This document shows positions 22,138-33,783 of a DNA stretch of 64,000 nucleotides, one piece after another; position 1 is the first letter of the stretch; the number at the start of each line of letters is the position of its first letter. The position numbers and the translations under genes are program-made. The DNA comes from Grifola frondosa. Lineage: Eukaryota > Basidiomycota > Agaricomycetes > Polyporales > Grifolaceae. The notes under the pieces are model-generated. The model had not been told where the DNA came from. It saw only the letters and a program-made list of their open reading frames with translations, and searched no databases. The stretch is taken from assembly GCA_001683735.1 (NCBI GenBank), contig LUGG01000013.1, positions 682,001 to 746,000 of the forward strand. The letters run 5' to 3'.

Positions 22138-23572
22138 ATGCAATACAGGCACGCACCTAATAATGTGAATTTCTCGTTGTGCGCTGACGTCGTGATCAAT
22201 TAGCAACATATTGGGCCTGCGAGACTACCTGAGCCCTGTAGGCTGCTGTTGCTGCTGTCCGTTATCTGGCACGTAGTCACCTTGCTTTGAACTAGGTCCT
22301 GAAAGAGAGCAAATTCAAGGAGCATGGTCGTATCACACCTGGTTCGTAGCCGATCATGTCCTCTGCGTATCGTACGCTGACCGTCGTAACAGAGGAATTC
22401 GTCGCGGCGGGCGACTTTCTGGCGTACAAGTTCCCGGTCTGGACATGGTCCGTATCATTCTGCCGCATACTCACATCCGTCTTCTGAATTACGAATGGCA
22501 CAGGGAGAAGGGTGACGCGTCGAAAGCACGAGATTACCTTCCTGCCGATAAGCAATACCTCATCACCCGCGGCGTGCACTGCCTCCGTCGCGCAACTGCG
22601 CTCGCCTACACAGATGCAGACGAAGACGCAGAGCGCCTGCTCTCGTTCGGCGATCTCTCCTCGACGGGGAACGAGGCGGACGAGTGGGTCGAGACGCACG
22701 CCGGCCGGGCCAGCACGCACGACTCCGCAGCCAACCTCGGCGTCATCCCAGATGTGGAGGACGCGGCAGAGGACGGGGTTGCGCACGAGATGGGTGGCCT
22801 GTCGCTAGGAGGGTCGAAGGGCCCCAACGCTGCGGACATCCCGGATATGGACGAGATACCCGATATGGAGGAGGAGGATCTCGAGGCTGGCGAGGACGAG
22901 GCGACAGCTGCGACGCCGAGTGCGGGCGTGATCGATTCGAGGTGAGCTCGTCGTATGGTATCCCTGGCGGCGGGGACTGATAGTGGGGATGTAGTGAGAT
23001 AGAGGTGGCTAAGGGAATCTGCTGCAAGTACGAACGTACGACGTGATGATCACGTACGATAAGTACTACCAGACACCGCGGATCTGGCTCATTGGGTATG
23101 ATGAGGTGAGCGCAGGATTAGGATCGTTATATCCGCATACTGGTCTGACGCACGGGGCTGGGCGTAGAACCGCACACCTCTGACGCCGTCGCAGATCTTC
23201 CAAGACGTCTCTGCGGACCACGCATTCAAGACCGTCACGATTGAGGCCTTCCCGCATTCGACAAGCCTGCAGGCGGCGTCAGTGCACCCGTGCAAACACG
23301 CGAGCGTGATGAAGAAGGTAATTGAGCGGATGAACGCGGGGGTAATTGAAGAGCAGCAGGCGCAACGCAAATTCCCTTCGGGCACATCAAAGGACAAACA
23401 GAAGAAGTGGCTATTCCGACGGGCGAGCGGGAATGGGAAGGATGACAAGGCGGGGCCCGGCGGCGAGGATGAGATCGAAGGCATGCGAGTAGACTTCTAC
23501 TTGGTCGTGTTCCTCAAATTCATCGCGTCCATCGTCCCCACCATCGAAGTAGACTCGACCACGGCCTTCTGA
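22138..23572 (+). CDS. ATG3: Autophagy E2-like enzyme Atg3
   Basis: Seven exons. The first is 11 nt and joins the second through an intron with a GC donor (22149-22203), giving [16 protein letters not shown]. Further blocks are [34 protein letters not shown], an acidic insert ([19 protein letters not shown]) expected to bind Atg7, [26 protein letters not shown], and the catalytic [12 protein letters not shown] with its Cys. The protein ends with [20 protein letters not shown]. Atg3 passes Atg8 from Atg7 to phosphatidylethanolamine. One A appears lost at 23016-23017, just before LLQVRTYD. The start at 22138 was chosen because it alone keeps the N-terminal frame. Confidence 0.93.
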
Positions 23573-23824
23573 TATTTTTTGCACTCTGCTTGGTGGGGGA
23601 GTTGGATTCTATGGATTGTCGCGTAATAGACGTGTTGATCAAGATACCTGGGACCCTTTATGCATATTTTGCTTGCCAGAAACTTTGTACCGCTATGTAA
23701 ATCATTCAATGTAAATTGTCTCCATGCGTTCTCAGCTTGAAACCGAAGGCCCAGAGTTGTCACTGTGAGAGATACATGTGATGCGATTTCTACAAACCCA
23801 CTTTAGAAAAAAGGGATTCCAGTA

Positions 23825-23909
23825 GCCCACCGCGAGGGTCGAACTCGCAGCCTTCAGATACCCGCATATGGTAAGAGTCTGACGCTCTATCCGATTGAGC
23901 TAGGCGGGC
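23825..23909 (-). tRNA. tRNA-Lys(CUU) with 12-nt intron
   Basis: The minus strand folds as a complete cloverleaf. The acceptor GCCCGCC pairs with GGTGGGC, the D-stem is GCTC/GAGC, and the anticodon stem TCAGA/TCTGA closes the loop CTCTTAA. The T-arm is GCGAG-TTCGACC-CTCGC. The anticodon is CUU. A 12-nt intron (23860-23871) sits one base 3' of the anticodon, the normal position. A run of six T lies downstream on the minus strand (23807-23812) as the Pol III terminator. CCA is not encoded. Confidence 0.96.
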
Positions 23910-24642
23910 TTTGAATTTTAAATATCCATTGTTATAATCGATGGAAGAATATGTCTCTCCAGCGATCAAGTCGTCTTCCACTCCATATTTGTATTCAATG
24001 TAGGAGGTGCGGCTGCTAGTCAGACCCTCTGAGTCAAGGTAAGCATAGACATCACATTTCAAATCCAATGAACAATTTACTATAACGCAGCATGCAGCAG
24101 TGCACCGCAGCGGAGTTACTGTGAGGCGCCCAGTCTTGCGCAATTCAATCTCTGGGAAGTATGCCACTTTCCAACCCATTAATTGATAGGTATCAGAGGT
24201 TCTTCATCTTTTATCGCTGGACAGATAGTCACCTACGATTCACAGGATAATCGATTGGTCTTCAGTGACGCATCTACCGCGGCCTATATATTCAGCTTTG
24301 CACGACTTCCCACCAATATTCCCCCCTCAAGTACTCTGACATTTCTTCCTGATTCTGGACGCTTCTGTGGTTCATCGACGTCTGTAAATCACAAGGACAA
24401 CGTGGTGTCAGCGCTTATTCCGAGGACCTTCAAAGTTAGTTTTCTTCCGATATCCACTGGCGTCATTCATAGACGCGAACTTCAGCGCTAGGAATCCACG
24501 TAGCGAACTTTTGCGCCAACTTTGGATCCATGTAGCACTAACTGGGGCAAATACACTTCAAGACGTATTTTCTTGATATCATAGTAATCCAACCCGCACA
24601 CACTACTAAAGTCTTTGAAGATGTCTTTGGAGAGGAATCGCG
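23910..24642. other. Intergenic between tRNA and HET gene
   Basis: Noncoding by eye, AT-rich, no conserved ORF. It flanks the tRNA on one side and the HET-domain gene on the other. Confidence 0.45.
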
Positions 24643-26523
24643 ATGCGGCTGCTCAACACAACCACAATAACCATTCAGGATTTTCCTGTCCCTCAGACAA
24701 TCCCGCCGTATGCGATTCTTTCTCATAGATGGCGAAGCGAGGAGGTTTCGTTCCACGACCTTGCCAATCCAACCGTAGCGAAAACACGGCATGGGTACGC
24801 AAAAGTTTCGCGCTGCTGTATTCAGGCGCGCCAGGACGGATACACATGGGTCTGGATAGATTCGTGTTGCATCGACCAAACGAGCAGCGCAGAGCTGTCG
24901 GAGGCGATAAATTCGATGAATACGTGGTATAACAAGTCGGGAGTATGCTACGCGTACCTTGACGATGTGCAGGGGGAAGAACATTCGTCGCTTAGAAGCA
25001 GCGAGTGGTTCTGTCGCGGATGGACGTTGCAGGAGCTGATCGCTCCTGCCTGCGTGGTCTTCTTTACTCGGGACTGGGTCCGTATCGGGACCAGAACGAC
25101 CTTGGCGGGTGTTATTGAGGATATAACCAGAGTGGATCACGGCGTACTGGTTTCTACTAGGTCCCCGGCGGAGATTAGCGTGGCCAAGCGGATGTCGTGG
25201 GCCTCCGGTAGGAGCACGACGAGGGAGGAGGACAGATCATATTCCCTGATGGGACTGTTCGGCGTGAACATGCCAGTGCTGTACGGGGAGGGGAGCCGCG
25301 CTTTCATACGTCTTCAACACGAAATCATCAAACTCTCTAACGACCCTACTATTTTTGCGTGGAGTGGGAGCGACCATACTGAGACATCTCCATTGGCATC
25401 TTCCCCAGACGACTTCAGACAATCATCCGATATCATTCGCATTCCGCATGAGTCTTTTGCTAGACATTTCCCGGGCGCGGACCTCGTGCCGGAGCACTCG
25501 GTCACAAATTACGGAGTACGTATCCGCCTACCTCTGGTGTCGCGTCCCTCTGGCACTTTCTTGGCTGTATTGGCTTGCGTACGCTGGCCCAGAGGTCAGA
25601 CGAGCTCTCACACATGCAAAGCCATTGGTCTTGAGCTTAGAAAGAACACGGGTAGCCACTATATCAGAGCAGGGCACAAGCTCCTAGACATCGAGGACCT
25701 TGACCATTTCTCGTCTGATGCCGTGGTCAGAGAGATCTACATAGGGCGAGAGGATCCTGCTCTCGTTGACGCACTCTTGATCGGACATACAGCACCCCCT
25801 TGTGTCCCGACGACAGATCATTCGACAGTTGTCTACATACCTGCACCAACCAAAGCGTTGTATGACGACGATGTTGCATACGGACATAGCCAAGGGTTGA
25901 GCGAAGTGGCTGGACATGCAGGTCACGAATCTTCTTCCGATCATGATGGATCGCGGGAGCATGAGCGGCGGGGTGCAAGGCAGGAACCAGCGATTTCGCT
26001 ACCCGTGGTGGACGCGACCTTTTTATCGTTCAAACCGACCTTACTGGACTGTGAAGCCCTTCTCCAGCAGCTGGGTAGCATTTTGTACGCGCACTTGAGA
26101 CGGGTGGACAGCCCACTCCGCATGTTCACAACTCTGTCTAGGACAGGATATCGCGAAGCGCTCTCGTTGAAACTTGCTTTCTTATCTGGCCGAGAAAATC
26201 ACGCGCATGTAGGCTCTACTGCGTTCAGACATTCTGGCAGCAGATCGACCGACAGTCACTGCCATGCGTCAAACTCCCTGCTTTTATCTGACCATCTACT
26301 GTGCTCAACCAACCAGTCCTGGCACCTGTCTTCGTTAATCCCTTGTGAGAAACGCTATCTCCGTTCTTGTCATTGGGCCGCTCGAGACCAGTCCCGACAT
26401 CCTGCGCATCTTCGCGCCTCCGGCTACTGCGCAAACCACTCTAGGATGCATATCAGTACTCTCCTTTGCTTGTGCAATTGCGGCGCTTCATCTTGTCTTC
26501 GAAATTTTTGTGCCCGTTCATGA
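24643..26523 (+). CDS. HET-domain protein (heterokaryon-incompatibility type)
   Basis: A single long exon of 626 codons. The N-terminus has the three HET blocks: PYAILSHRW; YTWVWIDSCCIDQTSSAELS with SMNTWYNKSGVCYAYLDDV; and SEWFCRGWTLQELIAP. Downstream are the usual RMSWASGRSTTREEDRSYSL and FGVNMPVLYGEGSRAFIRLQ segments that follow the HET core. The C-terminal 200 residues are unlike any family known to me and end Cys-rich. Another frame over 26345-26599 carries a hydrophobic helix (ISVLSFACAIAALHLVF), so a frame break may hide the true end. HET domains trigger cell death on non-self fusion in other fungi, but many basidiomycete copies are untested. No NACHT or repeat domain is attached. Confidence 0.88.
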   Translation: MRLLNTTTITIQDFPVPQTIPPYAILSHRWRSEEVSFHDLANPTVAKTRHGYAKVSRCCIQARQDGYTWVWIDSCCIDQTSSAELSEAINSMNTWYNKSGVCYAYLDDVQGEEHSSLRSSEWFCRGWTLQELIAPACVVFFTRDWVRIGTRTTLAGVIEDITRVDHGVLVSTRSPAEISVAKRMSWASGRSTTREEDRSYSLMGLFGVNMPVLYGEGSRAFIRLQHEIIKLSNDPTIFAWSGSDHTETSPLASSPDDFRQSSDIIRIPHESFARHFPGADLVPEHSVTNYGVRIRLPLVSRPSGTFLAVLACVRWPRGQTSSHTCKAIGLELRKNTGSHYIRAGHKLLDIEDLDHFSSDAVVREIYIGREDPALVDALLIGHTAPPCVPTTDHSTVVYIPAPTKALYDDDVAYGHSQGLSEVAGHAGHESSSDHDGSREHERRGARQEPAISLPVVDATFLSFKPTLLDCEALLQQLGSILYAHLRRVDSPLRMFTTLSRTGYREALSLKLAFLSGRENHAHVGSTAFRHSGSRSTDSHCHASNSLLLSDHLLCSTNQSWHLSSLIPCEKRYLRSCHWAARDQSRHPAHLRASGYCANHSRMHISTLLCLCNCGASSCLRNFCARS

Positions 26524-27475
26524 TCAGGCGGAAAATCGTCGAACTCCTCGCTCGCCTTATCCACGGTGTTTTGCACTTTGTAACTCGTCTTTGGATTGAT
26601 GCACGGCACCGGTCCTATGTGGTTGCTTTACTCAGCAGAGATAAGCATTTATCGGACTTTCGGCGACCGCAGCTCATGTAATGGTCCCTCCTATTAGGTG
26701 GTTGTGAGCCGTATCTCTATTTACCTGGAGGATATTTAAAAACTTCTATAGAAGATGTGCAAATGTTCTGAAGGCTTTTTGAACAACCCAAAACTAGTCA
26801 GATCGTAGTTAGGCTATACATTCAATTCCGAGCGCTCAATTGATGGTTGCATTGTGTGGCACGAGTCGACGACCTGCTTTTACTTCACATCCTTTCGCGC
26901 GGCCCAATTTCATTCCATAATTATGTGGTTGATCCACAGACATTTCAGCGAAAGTTTCAGGAAATCCTGGGCACTATTGAGAGCAGCATATCGGATTTTA
27001 TTCTCCCAGCTGAATTTCCAGCGAAAGCGTTCTATTTGTACTGCAGAAGTGTCCACGAAACAACATAACGAGCGTCAGATCGACTACCATATAGAATACA
27101 TATCAATCAAGCTTCCAAGCGTTCTCTTTGACGAGTTTCTCGCGCTCGAGCAGATATTTCCCTGTAGGCAGTCGATGAGAAGAATGAAGAGACGTATCAA
27201 CCCACAAACCTTCTTTATATTTCTGCGAAGTATCTGAGGCTTTGTGATAGTACCAACCAAGGCGTTCATTACAGCCCATGCAGTAGACATCCGCTACTGT
27301 GTGAACACCGGTCCTGTACAGCCCTCTATCAGTACACTATGACCACCACGATTATAGACACATCGTACAAGAGAGGGCGGTCCTCCTTCTTATCCATCTT
27401 CAGGTTCACTGCAGAATGCATCAAGCTTCATGTTGCATGAGCGCGATGGCAATGAATGGAAGGAGGCGGTACTTG
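26524..27475. other. Gene-poor stretch after the HET gene
   Basis: AT-rich with ORFs up to 127 codons, none of which resembles a known protein. It may be a remnant of rearranged accessory DNA. No terminal repeats or transposase were seen. Confidence 0.4.
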
Positions 27476-27688
27476 CTATCCTCGTCCATCCCTTCCCGAG
27501 AATGACTTGCTGATCAGTTCATCCTGCAGAGCCTGGTAGAGTTTAATTCTCAGATCGAGCCTCAACAAGTTAATCTCAGCGTTACGAACAATCACGGAAG
27601 CGCATTGTGCACACGAGAAGGTCGGATGGTCGTGGAACGTGGATATGACTTTGGATTTTGTGTCTGAGGTGGGGGTCATCGTAGCCAT
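27476..27688 (-). CDS. Small hypothetical protein (70 aa)
   Basis: MATMTPTSDTK opens a short ORF containing FSCAQCASVIVRNAE (a CxxC) followed by an amphipathic helix (LLRLDLRIKLYQALQDEL). Composition looks protein-like, but there is no family match. It could be the first exon of something longer. It lies 250 bp downstream of the next gene on the same strand. Confidence 0.35.
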   Translation of the reverse strand: MATMTPTSDTKSKVISTFHDHPTFSCAQCASVIVRNAEINLLRLDLRIKLYQALQDELISKSFSGRDGRG

Positions 27689-27935
27689 CGAGGTATGGTT
27701 CTTTAATGACAGTTATACCATCCCATTACAATATTGGATATCATCCACTTATCGTCTCGCGAATGGGAGATAAGTTTGGTGGAGAATGGGAGACGGGAGC
27801 AAGGGGTGGCGGGAAACCACAGGAAGCCCGATCGGGGCAAGTGCGATGAAGGGGTTAGGGTTTAACAAACACGAAATATACAGAGCAAATATTGAGAAAA
27901 GAAAAACAGCAATAAACATAACACCGGATATCAAC

Positions 27936-29761
27936 TCAGCTCGCTTCTCCAGTTCCGGCAAGATCACTCATGGCTTTCTGAACCTCCAGCCTCTCCATAA
28001 CCGCCCTGTGCAAGCTCGACTTAGTATTACGCCCCGGCTTGGTCTTCCCCTTGGCAGCATTCGCATCTGCGCTTCCAGCGGCAGCCATTGTAGCACTCGT
28101 TTGATATGAAGATGAGAATTGAGCGGTCTGGAGCGAGGAAGATTGGTCAGTTTCCTGGGAAGCTGTGGAAGTGAGGTGAGATGGGACGATGATGGGAGTG
28201 GGCCGCGGCGGGGGAGGCCACTGTAACAGAAAAATCAGCGGAGTTTACGAACGAGAAGTATACGAAGCACGCACGCCACGATTAGGCTGGTTGAAGTGGA
28301 GCGCGGCCCAAGGCGGATACTCCTTCTCCAACCGGATGATATGATCCTCAAGAACTTGAGACGGTCCAGCAACGATCGGGGAGTGGAGGGGACTGCCAGC
28401 GCATAAGGAAGTCAACACAGAGAAGATACTGAGCATACATGAGAAAATGGACACACCATAGCGAACAGCGAGATGGGTTTCCACGTCCTGCAACCGTCCG
28501 TCCAGAGCAGGATGCCTGTCGGCAGTAAGATAATCGGCTTCAGAATCAAGAGCGCTAGTGGTCTTCAATTTCCCCTTAGGTACTCCTGGGTCAGGCTTAG
28601 TAGAGGCACTCTTTAATGTTCGCCGAAGAGGACCGTCCTCGTTCTTCGCAATATCGTACTTCATCTGAAGGTCCCTATTCTGCGTCTTTGCATCAGTGCG
28701 CGCACACGAGGGGATCGGGCCAGATAGCTCGGCGTCCCCATTCTCGTTCAGGCGACGACGCTTCTCCGCTAGAGATTGGAGGAATTCATTGCGATTAGAC
28801 GCGTCATTTCGAGCACGATTTTGTGCCAGAAAGTGGGATATGGATTTTGTGATCTAAATGGGACAGGTGAAGGGGGTTTACGGATGCCGAAGAGGAGAAC
28901 TTACTGACGTCTGTGAGCGAGGCTCAGCTCCATTGGCAACATGCACATAGTCCAATTTACGCTCATCAAGAGAACGCTCCTTAGGCGGTTCTCCGCTCCC
29001 TTCGTCTTCTTTGGTTTGGCCAAGCCGCTGATTATGTACTTCAACTGAAATAGAGACATTTACGGAGAAGTTAGACATACCAGTAAATCCTTCATCAGCT
29101 CTCCTATAGCGGCAGGGACCTTTTTCCGCTCCCACTCAGGATTCATGACAATCATGTCCGCTTCAAACCCCCTCACCGCCTGCGTCAACCCCACAGCAGA
29201 GAGAAAAGACTTAATCACCGCATCCCAATCCTTGTGATATTCTGGCGGAGGAGACGGGGATGGAGAGGGTGAGGGTGTGGGCGATTTTACCTTTGGTGGT
29301 GCCGGAGCTGTGGGCGGATACTGTGGCGCAGGATTCGTGCCCAGAGACGGAGGAGGATATGGGTATGGGTAGCCTCCAGTTGCTCCATACTGATATGCAC
29401 CCATATGCCATGAATTTCCCCAGGCATTTTGTGGATAATTGTAGTAGCCATAGTTTCGAGGTTGTGACGGTCCCTGGGGCTGCACATGAGGTGCATAATA
29501 ATTCGTGGGTGGAGTTTGGCTGGAGCCTGCGCCCGGCGAGGCATATGGTAGCATGTTCCTGACATTATTTGGATCTCGTGCAGCTTGACTGGGAGGTTGG
29601 GATGGAACCTGGGGAGGGCGGGGTGTAAACGGCGGTTGGACAGAGAATTGACCGATGTATGGTGCGGTCGAGGTGGGCGCAGACGTCGGGAGAGCACGGT
29701 TTGCAGCAGAATGAGAGGCGACATTGGCGATTTGAGTGTCTTCAGCGTTGGGTGTCGCCAT
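27936..29761 (-). CDS. Uncharacterised fungal protein with conserved C-terminal block
   Basis: Five exons (29761-29081, 29044-28905, 28853-28457, 28392-28275, 28220-27936). The N-terminus is Pro/Tyr/Gln-rich. Then come DWDAVIKSFLSAVGLTQAV, NPEWERKKVPAAIGELMKDL, LDYVHVANGAEPRSQTS, ITKSISHFLAQNRAR, QDVETHLAVRY, and the striking HIIRLEKEYPPWAALHFNQP followed by PPPPRPTPIIVP. The C-terminus is basic and helical. I recognise the C-terminal block as recurring in Agaricomycete predicted proteins but know of no function. Single bases appear lost near 28981 (KERSLDERKLDYV) and 28347 (before DHIIRLEKEY). The first intron is 36 nt, the shortest here. It is divergent from VPS53 about 220 bp away. Confidence 0.7.
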
Positions 29762-29978
29762 TCTGCGAGGGACCCGCTGCCGATGGTGGAGGACCGAGCG
29801 TCATGAACTTTCAACGCAGAAATGAAAGCTTAGAATGGAAATCCCGCCTTTGTTTGGTCGAACAAATAAAGGCGCTAATTCCGCATGTGTACATCATTGC
29901 TCGACCCCCACATAAGTAGTGTCTCGGTGGCTTCATCTAAACCGGATCACTGTTGGCGGTGTAGATTCAAGAAACTCA

Positions 29979-32900
29979 ATGTCTTTACATGACCACATCC
30001 CCCGACACCGTTCAGGCTACGAGAGGATGAGCTACCCCAGGAACTAATCCTGTCAATAGAACGCATCCTTGATTTGCATGCGGGTCAACAAGCGGATCCG
30101 CTCGACGTACTTACGAATGACTTCAACCCTATTGGTGTGTTGAACACGTATTTCCCAGATGGTGCGTTCCACTTCCTCCTGTTCACGGAATGCGATTGAC
30201 CGGATATGCAGAGGCATCTCTCGGCCAGCTGGAAGCGGTGCGAGCGCGCCTCCTACAGAATGAGCGGGATCTACAGCGCGAGATCGAAGACCTGCAGACT
30301 GAGCTGAGGCGAGAGCAGGACCCCAGCAGAATGCAGCTAATACAAGAGATGATATCGGTAGGTGTCCTCCGTGTGCTCGTTGTATTCTACAAAGTTGGAT
30401 TCAAAGAAGGCGCATCTGGCTTGGTACAACCTTGTAGGATCTACTAGGACAGATGTCTCGCATACGAGAAAAGGCGACCGAGTCGGAAGCGGTGGTGCGG
30501 AATATCACGAAAGAGATTCAAGTCCTTGACTTGGCAAAGAAGAATCTCATTCTTAGTATGACCACATTGAAGAGACTGCAGATGCTAGGTATGACCATCA
30601 CCTCTCTAAAACAGCCACAGATAACAATTGTGCTGTATCAGTGAACGCGTTGAGCCAGTTAGAGGACCAGGTAGCGGAGCGGAAGTACCACGAGATAGTG
30701 CAAACTCTGGCAGTAAGTATTCTATCATATTTGCATATAATGTGGCTTATTCACGTTTATTTGAGTGCAGGCCGTCAAGCAAATTGGAGCATCATTCAAG
30801 CCTTACATTTCTGTACAACGGATATCCCAAATTTGGCGTCGCATCCAGGAAATACAAAGTGAATTGCGGTCAAAAATCGATGCTGACTGGGACAAATTGT
30901 ATGCGGCTCCTTTTGCGCTCTGCGCCTTTTCAATACGCTTATTGTTTCTTAGCTACATGCAAGACCCCGCCAAGCCCATCAAGCCATCGGTCATCGCGGA
31001 TGCATGCCTTGTCGTGGATGTGCTTGGCGCAGACATACGGACGCAATTCGTTGACCGCTACGTCGCGCTGGAGCTCAAGGAGTATCGACGCATATTCCGC
31101 GCGACGGACGAGGCAGGGCAGCTAGACAATCTATCTCGTCGTTTCGCGTGGTTTCGGAGGCTTTTGCAGACACACGAAACAGAGCAAGGGCGGGTGTTCC
31201 CTTGCGAATGGCGCGTAGGATGGTTCCTGTGTGCGAAATTTGTCGAGATCACTAGGTATGATATACGCTGGAACGTCCGAAGTCGGATCTGTGCTGAATC
31301 TCGCTGAGTAGGGATGACATGACTGGTTTGTTATCAAAGGCCGGGTCAAAGCTGACCGTGAAACAACTTCTCGATACTCTACAGGAAACAATGGAGTTCG
31401 AGGCATCCATGGCGAAGAAATTTGCTACACCTGTACGTTCCCTGCGTAGGTAACATCTACATTAGCTGACCCGCTGCCACAGATAAGGGACATCCTGAAG
31501 GCGACCCAGCCTGCTGGAGCTTCCCGTACCCTTAGACCCATATACTCGGCCTTCGAGCCTCACATGGGGGTCTACATCGACGCTCAAGACAAGTTCGTCT
31601 TCTTATTTGTGTTTTTTTCTTTCTATTTGCCTTACGTCTCTCCCGCTAGAGTACTTTCAGACATGCTTGCTCAATATAGAGGCTCTAAATCACGACCATC
31701 CCTCGAGGCCGCATCTTCCCCAGGAGCGGCCACGGAAGAGGGCGAGCCGCCGGTGCTGGTGCTTCCGTCCTCCACTGAGTTGTTTTACTTCTATGCACAG
31801 ACACTGGAGCAGTGCGCGAAGCTCTTCACTGGGCAGCCACTGTATGACCTATGTGTTCTATTTAAAAAGTGGCTGCGGATTTATGCAGGTATGCGCACAT
31901 CATCCCGCGTCTATCACAGTGCTGAGACCGGATGCAATGCATTCTAGAGGAAGTTTTGGTAGCCAGTTTGAAGAAGTGAGTATCGGATACACAGTAGTTT
32001 CTGTTCAGTCCATCTGATTTAGCTTTCAGACCGACTGTGATCTCAAGGAAATCTATGGACACTCGTTACGATGTGACCGAAATGAAGAACGCATGCACTC
32101 TAATCAATACTGCAGATTACTGCCAACAACTCCGCACTTGAGGTATCTTGACGTCATGCACCTAAATATATGCAGATGCTGAACCCATTACCGCCCGACA
32201 GCTCGAGGAGAACATCCGCGAGAAGAGTGACGACGCATTCAAGCAGAAGATAACTTTGCAAGATGAACGCGATCTGTTCGTCAGGTCTGTTGATTGTTAA
32301 ATCATTTATTAGCCGTATCACTGAATATGTGATAGTGCAATTTCTGTAGCGATACAGGTTATGGTACGAGAGCTCGAAGCCGCTTGCGAGCCTGTCTTCT
32401 CGACCATGGCGCGCAGTCCATGGACAACATTCAAGATGGTCAGCGGACAGTCTGGCTATGTTGAGGAACTTCTCAAGACTATAGAACAAGTGATGGATAC
32501 CGTGAAGCCTCTTGTGGAACAGAAAAAGTATATGCGAAACTTCCTTGACAAGGCTGCCAAGTAGGTCGCTGAAATATGGTCGGATGCATATACTTACTCT
32601 GATTGCAGCGCTATTCTTGCTAAATTCACGAACGCGCTTGTGAAGAGTCGACCATTGAAGGAGATCGGAGCAGAGCAGGTTGAACACATACTACCTTTCT
32701 CAGCATGGATTATCTTATTGACATGTCCATCAGCTTCTCATCGATTTGCAAGCCTTGAAGGCCTGCCTCTTGAAGGTCCCGGGAGAGAATTTGATAACAC
32801 AGAAGTAAGTGCTGTATATGAATATGCGATACACATCACTGATGTCATGTAGCTATACCCGCAGCGTGACAAAGCATACGACACGACTGGAAGCGCTGCT

Positions 32901-33460
32901 GAAAGTCATCGTAACTCCTGTGGTAAGTCTACTACCGCTTGGGAAGTGCTGTGCGCCTGATGGGACGGGACTATGCAGGATCCAGCAGAAGGATTCATAC
33001 TCAACTACACACTTGTCATCGGTGATGCGTCATTCTCTAACTTCCAAAAGGCATGTTTATTCCATGAACAAGTAGAAGCAGCAAATCTGATCACTCCGTG
33101 TAGATTCTCGACCTTAAGGGCACGCCGAAAGCCGAGCAGAACGACCTCCTCGATACCTTCCTCACTGTCACCAGCACTAAGTCGGAGCTAGACAGCACCT
33201 CATTCCTATCATCACTGGACATGGATCCCGGACAAGTTGCTACCTTGGGCAGTCCTAGCAGCAGTCGCATTTCTTTAATTCCAGGACTCCAAGGCGCAGG
33301 CGCGGCAGAGAACCTCTTGGCAGCACTATCGCCGACGCCAGTACCCTCGACAGGTTCCGAGACGCCGCCAAGAGGTGACCAGACAGCGAAGAGAGAGGTG
33401 TTCGATTTCAAGCGGTTTGTTAGTTTTGGGTTGAGACGAGAGTCTCTTCCGCCTTCCTAA
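29979..33460 (+). CDS. VPS53: GARP/EARP tethering-complex subunit Vps53
   Basis: About 18 exons. The N-terminal part reads LILSIERILDLHAGQQ, DVLTNDFNPIGVLNTYFPD, ASLGQLEAVRARL and long coiled coil. The middle has DPAKPIKPSVIADACLVVDV, RRFAWFRRLLQTHE and FPCEWRVGWFLCAKFVEITR. Late blocks are RYDVTEMKNACTLINTADYC, PLKEIGAEQ joined to LLIDLQALKACLL, and NFQK joined to ILDLKGTPKAEQNDLLDTFL, matching Vps53 throughout. The complex tethers endosome-derived vesicles at the trans-Golgi. Intron 33051-33103 has donor GC (AAG/GCATGT). The first exon is uncertain: the ATG at 29979 is one base out of frame with LREDELPQE. An in-frame TGA at 32139-32141 interrupts a conserved segment. Confidence 0.9.
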
Positions 33461-33783
33461 TCATTGGAATGTATACCCGCATTGGACTGATTTCTCGTAA
33501 ATTTCGCGTTATTGAAGATCACCTTGGTTTCCGGATAATGGTGCCATGCTTGGCTCAGGCCATTCACATCGAGAGAACAACTGCAACGTGTTGCGTCCGT
33601 GTCGACCATAAAGCTCATTTCAGCCCTTGCTTCTAGCTCCGCATGCACGAGGAGTATGGACGAGACACCGGTGCTCACAATACTTGCACGAGTCGAGCTA
33701 GGAACGTTGAGGGCAATAATTTCGGCTGCTGGAAGTGGAACCCGCGTGTACATCGTGTATGTCACAGGCGTCGTAGGTCTCAT
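33457..33783 (-). CDS. Hypothetical ORF, low support
   Basis: A 108-codon ORF on the strand opposite the VPS53 3' end. It includes AEIIALNVPSSTRASIV and MVDTDATRCSCSLDVNGLSQ. An ORF in another frame (33901-33698) lies just upstream and could be an earlier exon. No family was recognised and no splice structure is convincing, so it may be noncoding. Confidence 0.2.
   Translation of the reverse strand: MRPTTPVTYTMYTRVPLPAAEIIALNVPSSTRASIVSTGVSSILLVHAELEARAEMSFMVDTDATRCSCSLDVNGLSQAWHHYPETKVIFNNAKFTRNQSNAGIHSND

Noticed and set aside
26854..27237. 127-codon ORF after the HET gene
   Set aside because: AT-rich composition, no family resemblance and no supporting splice or start context.
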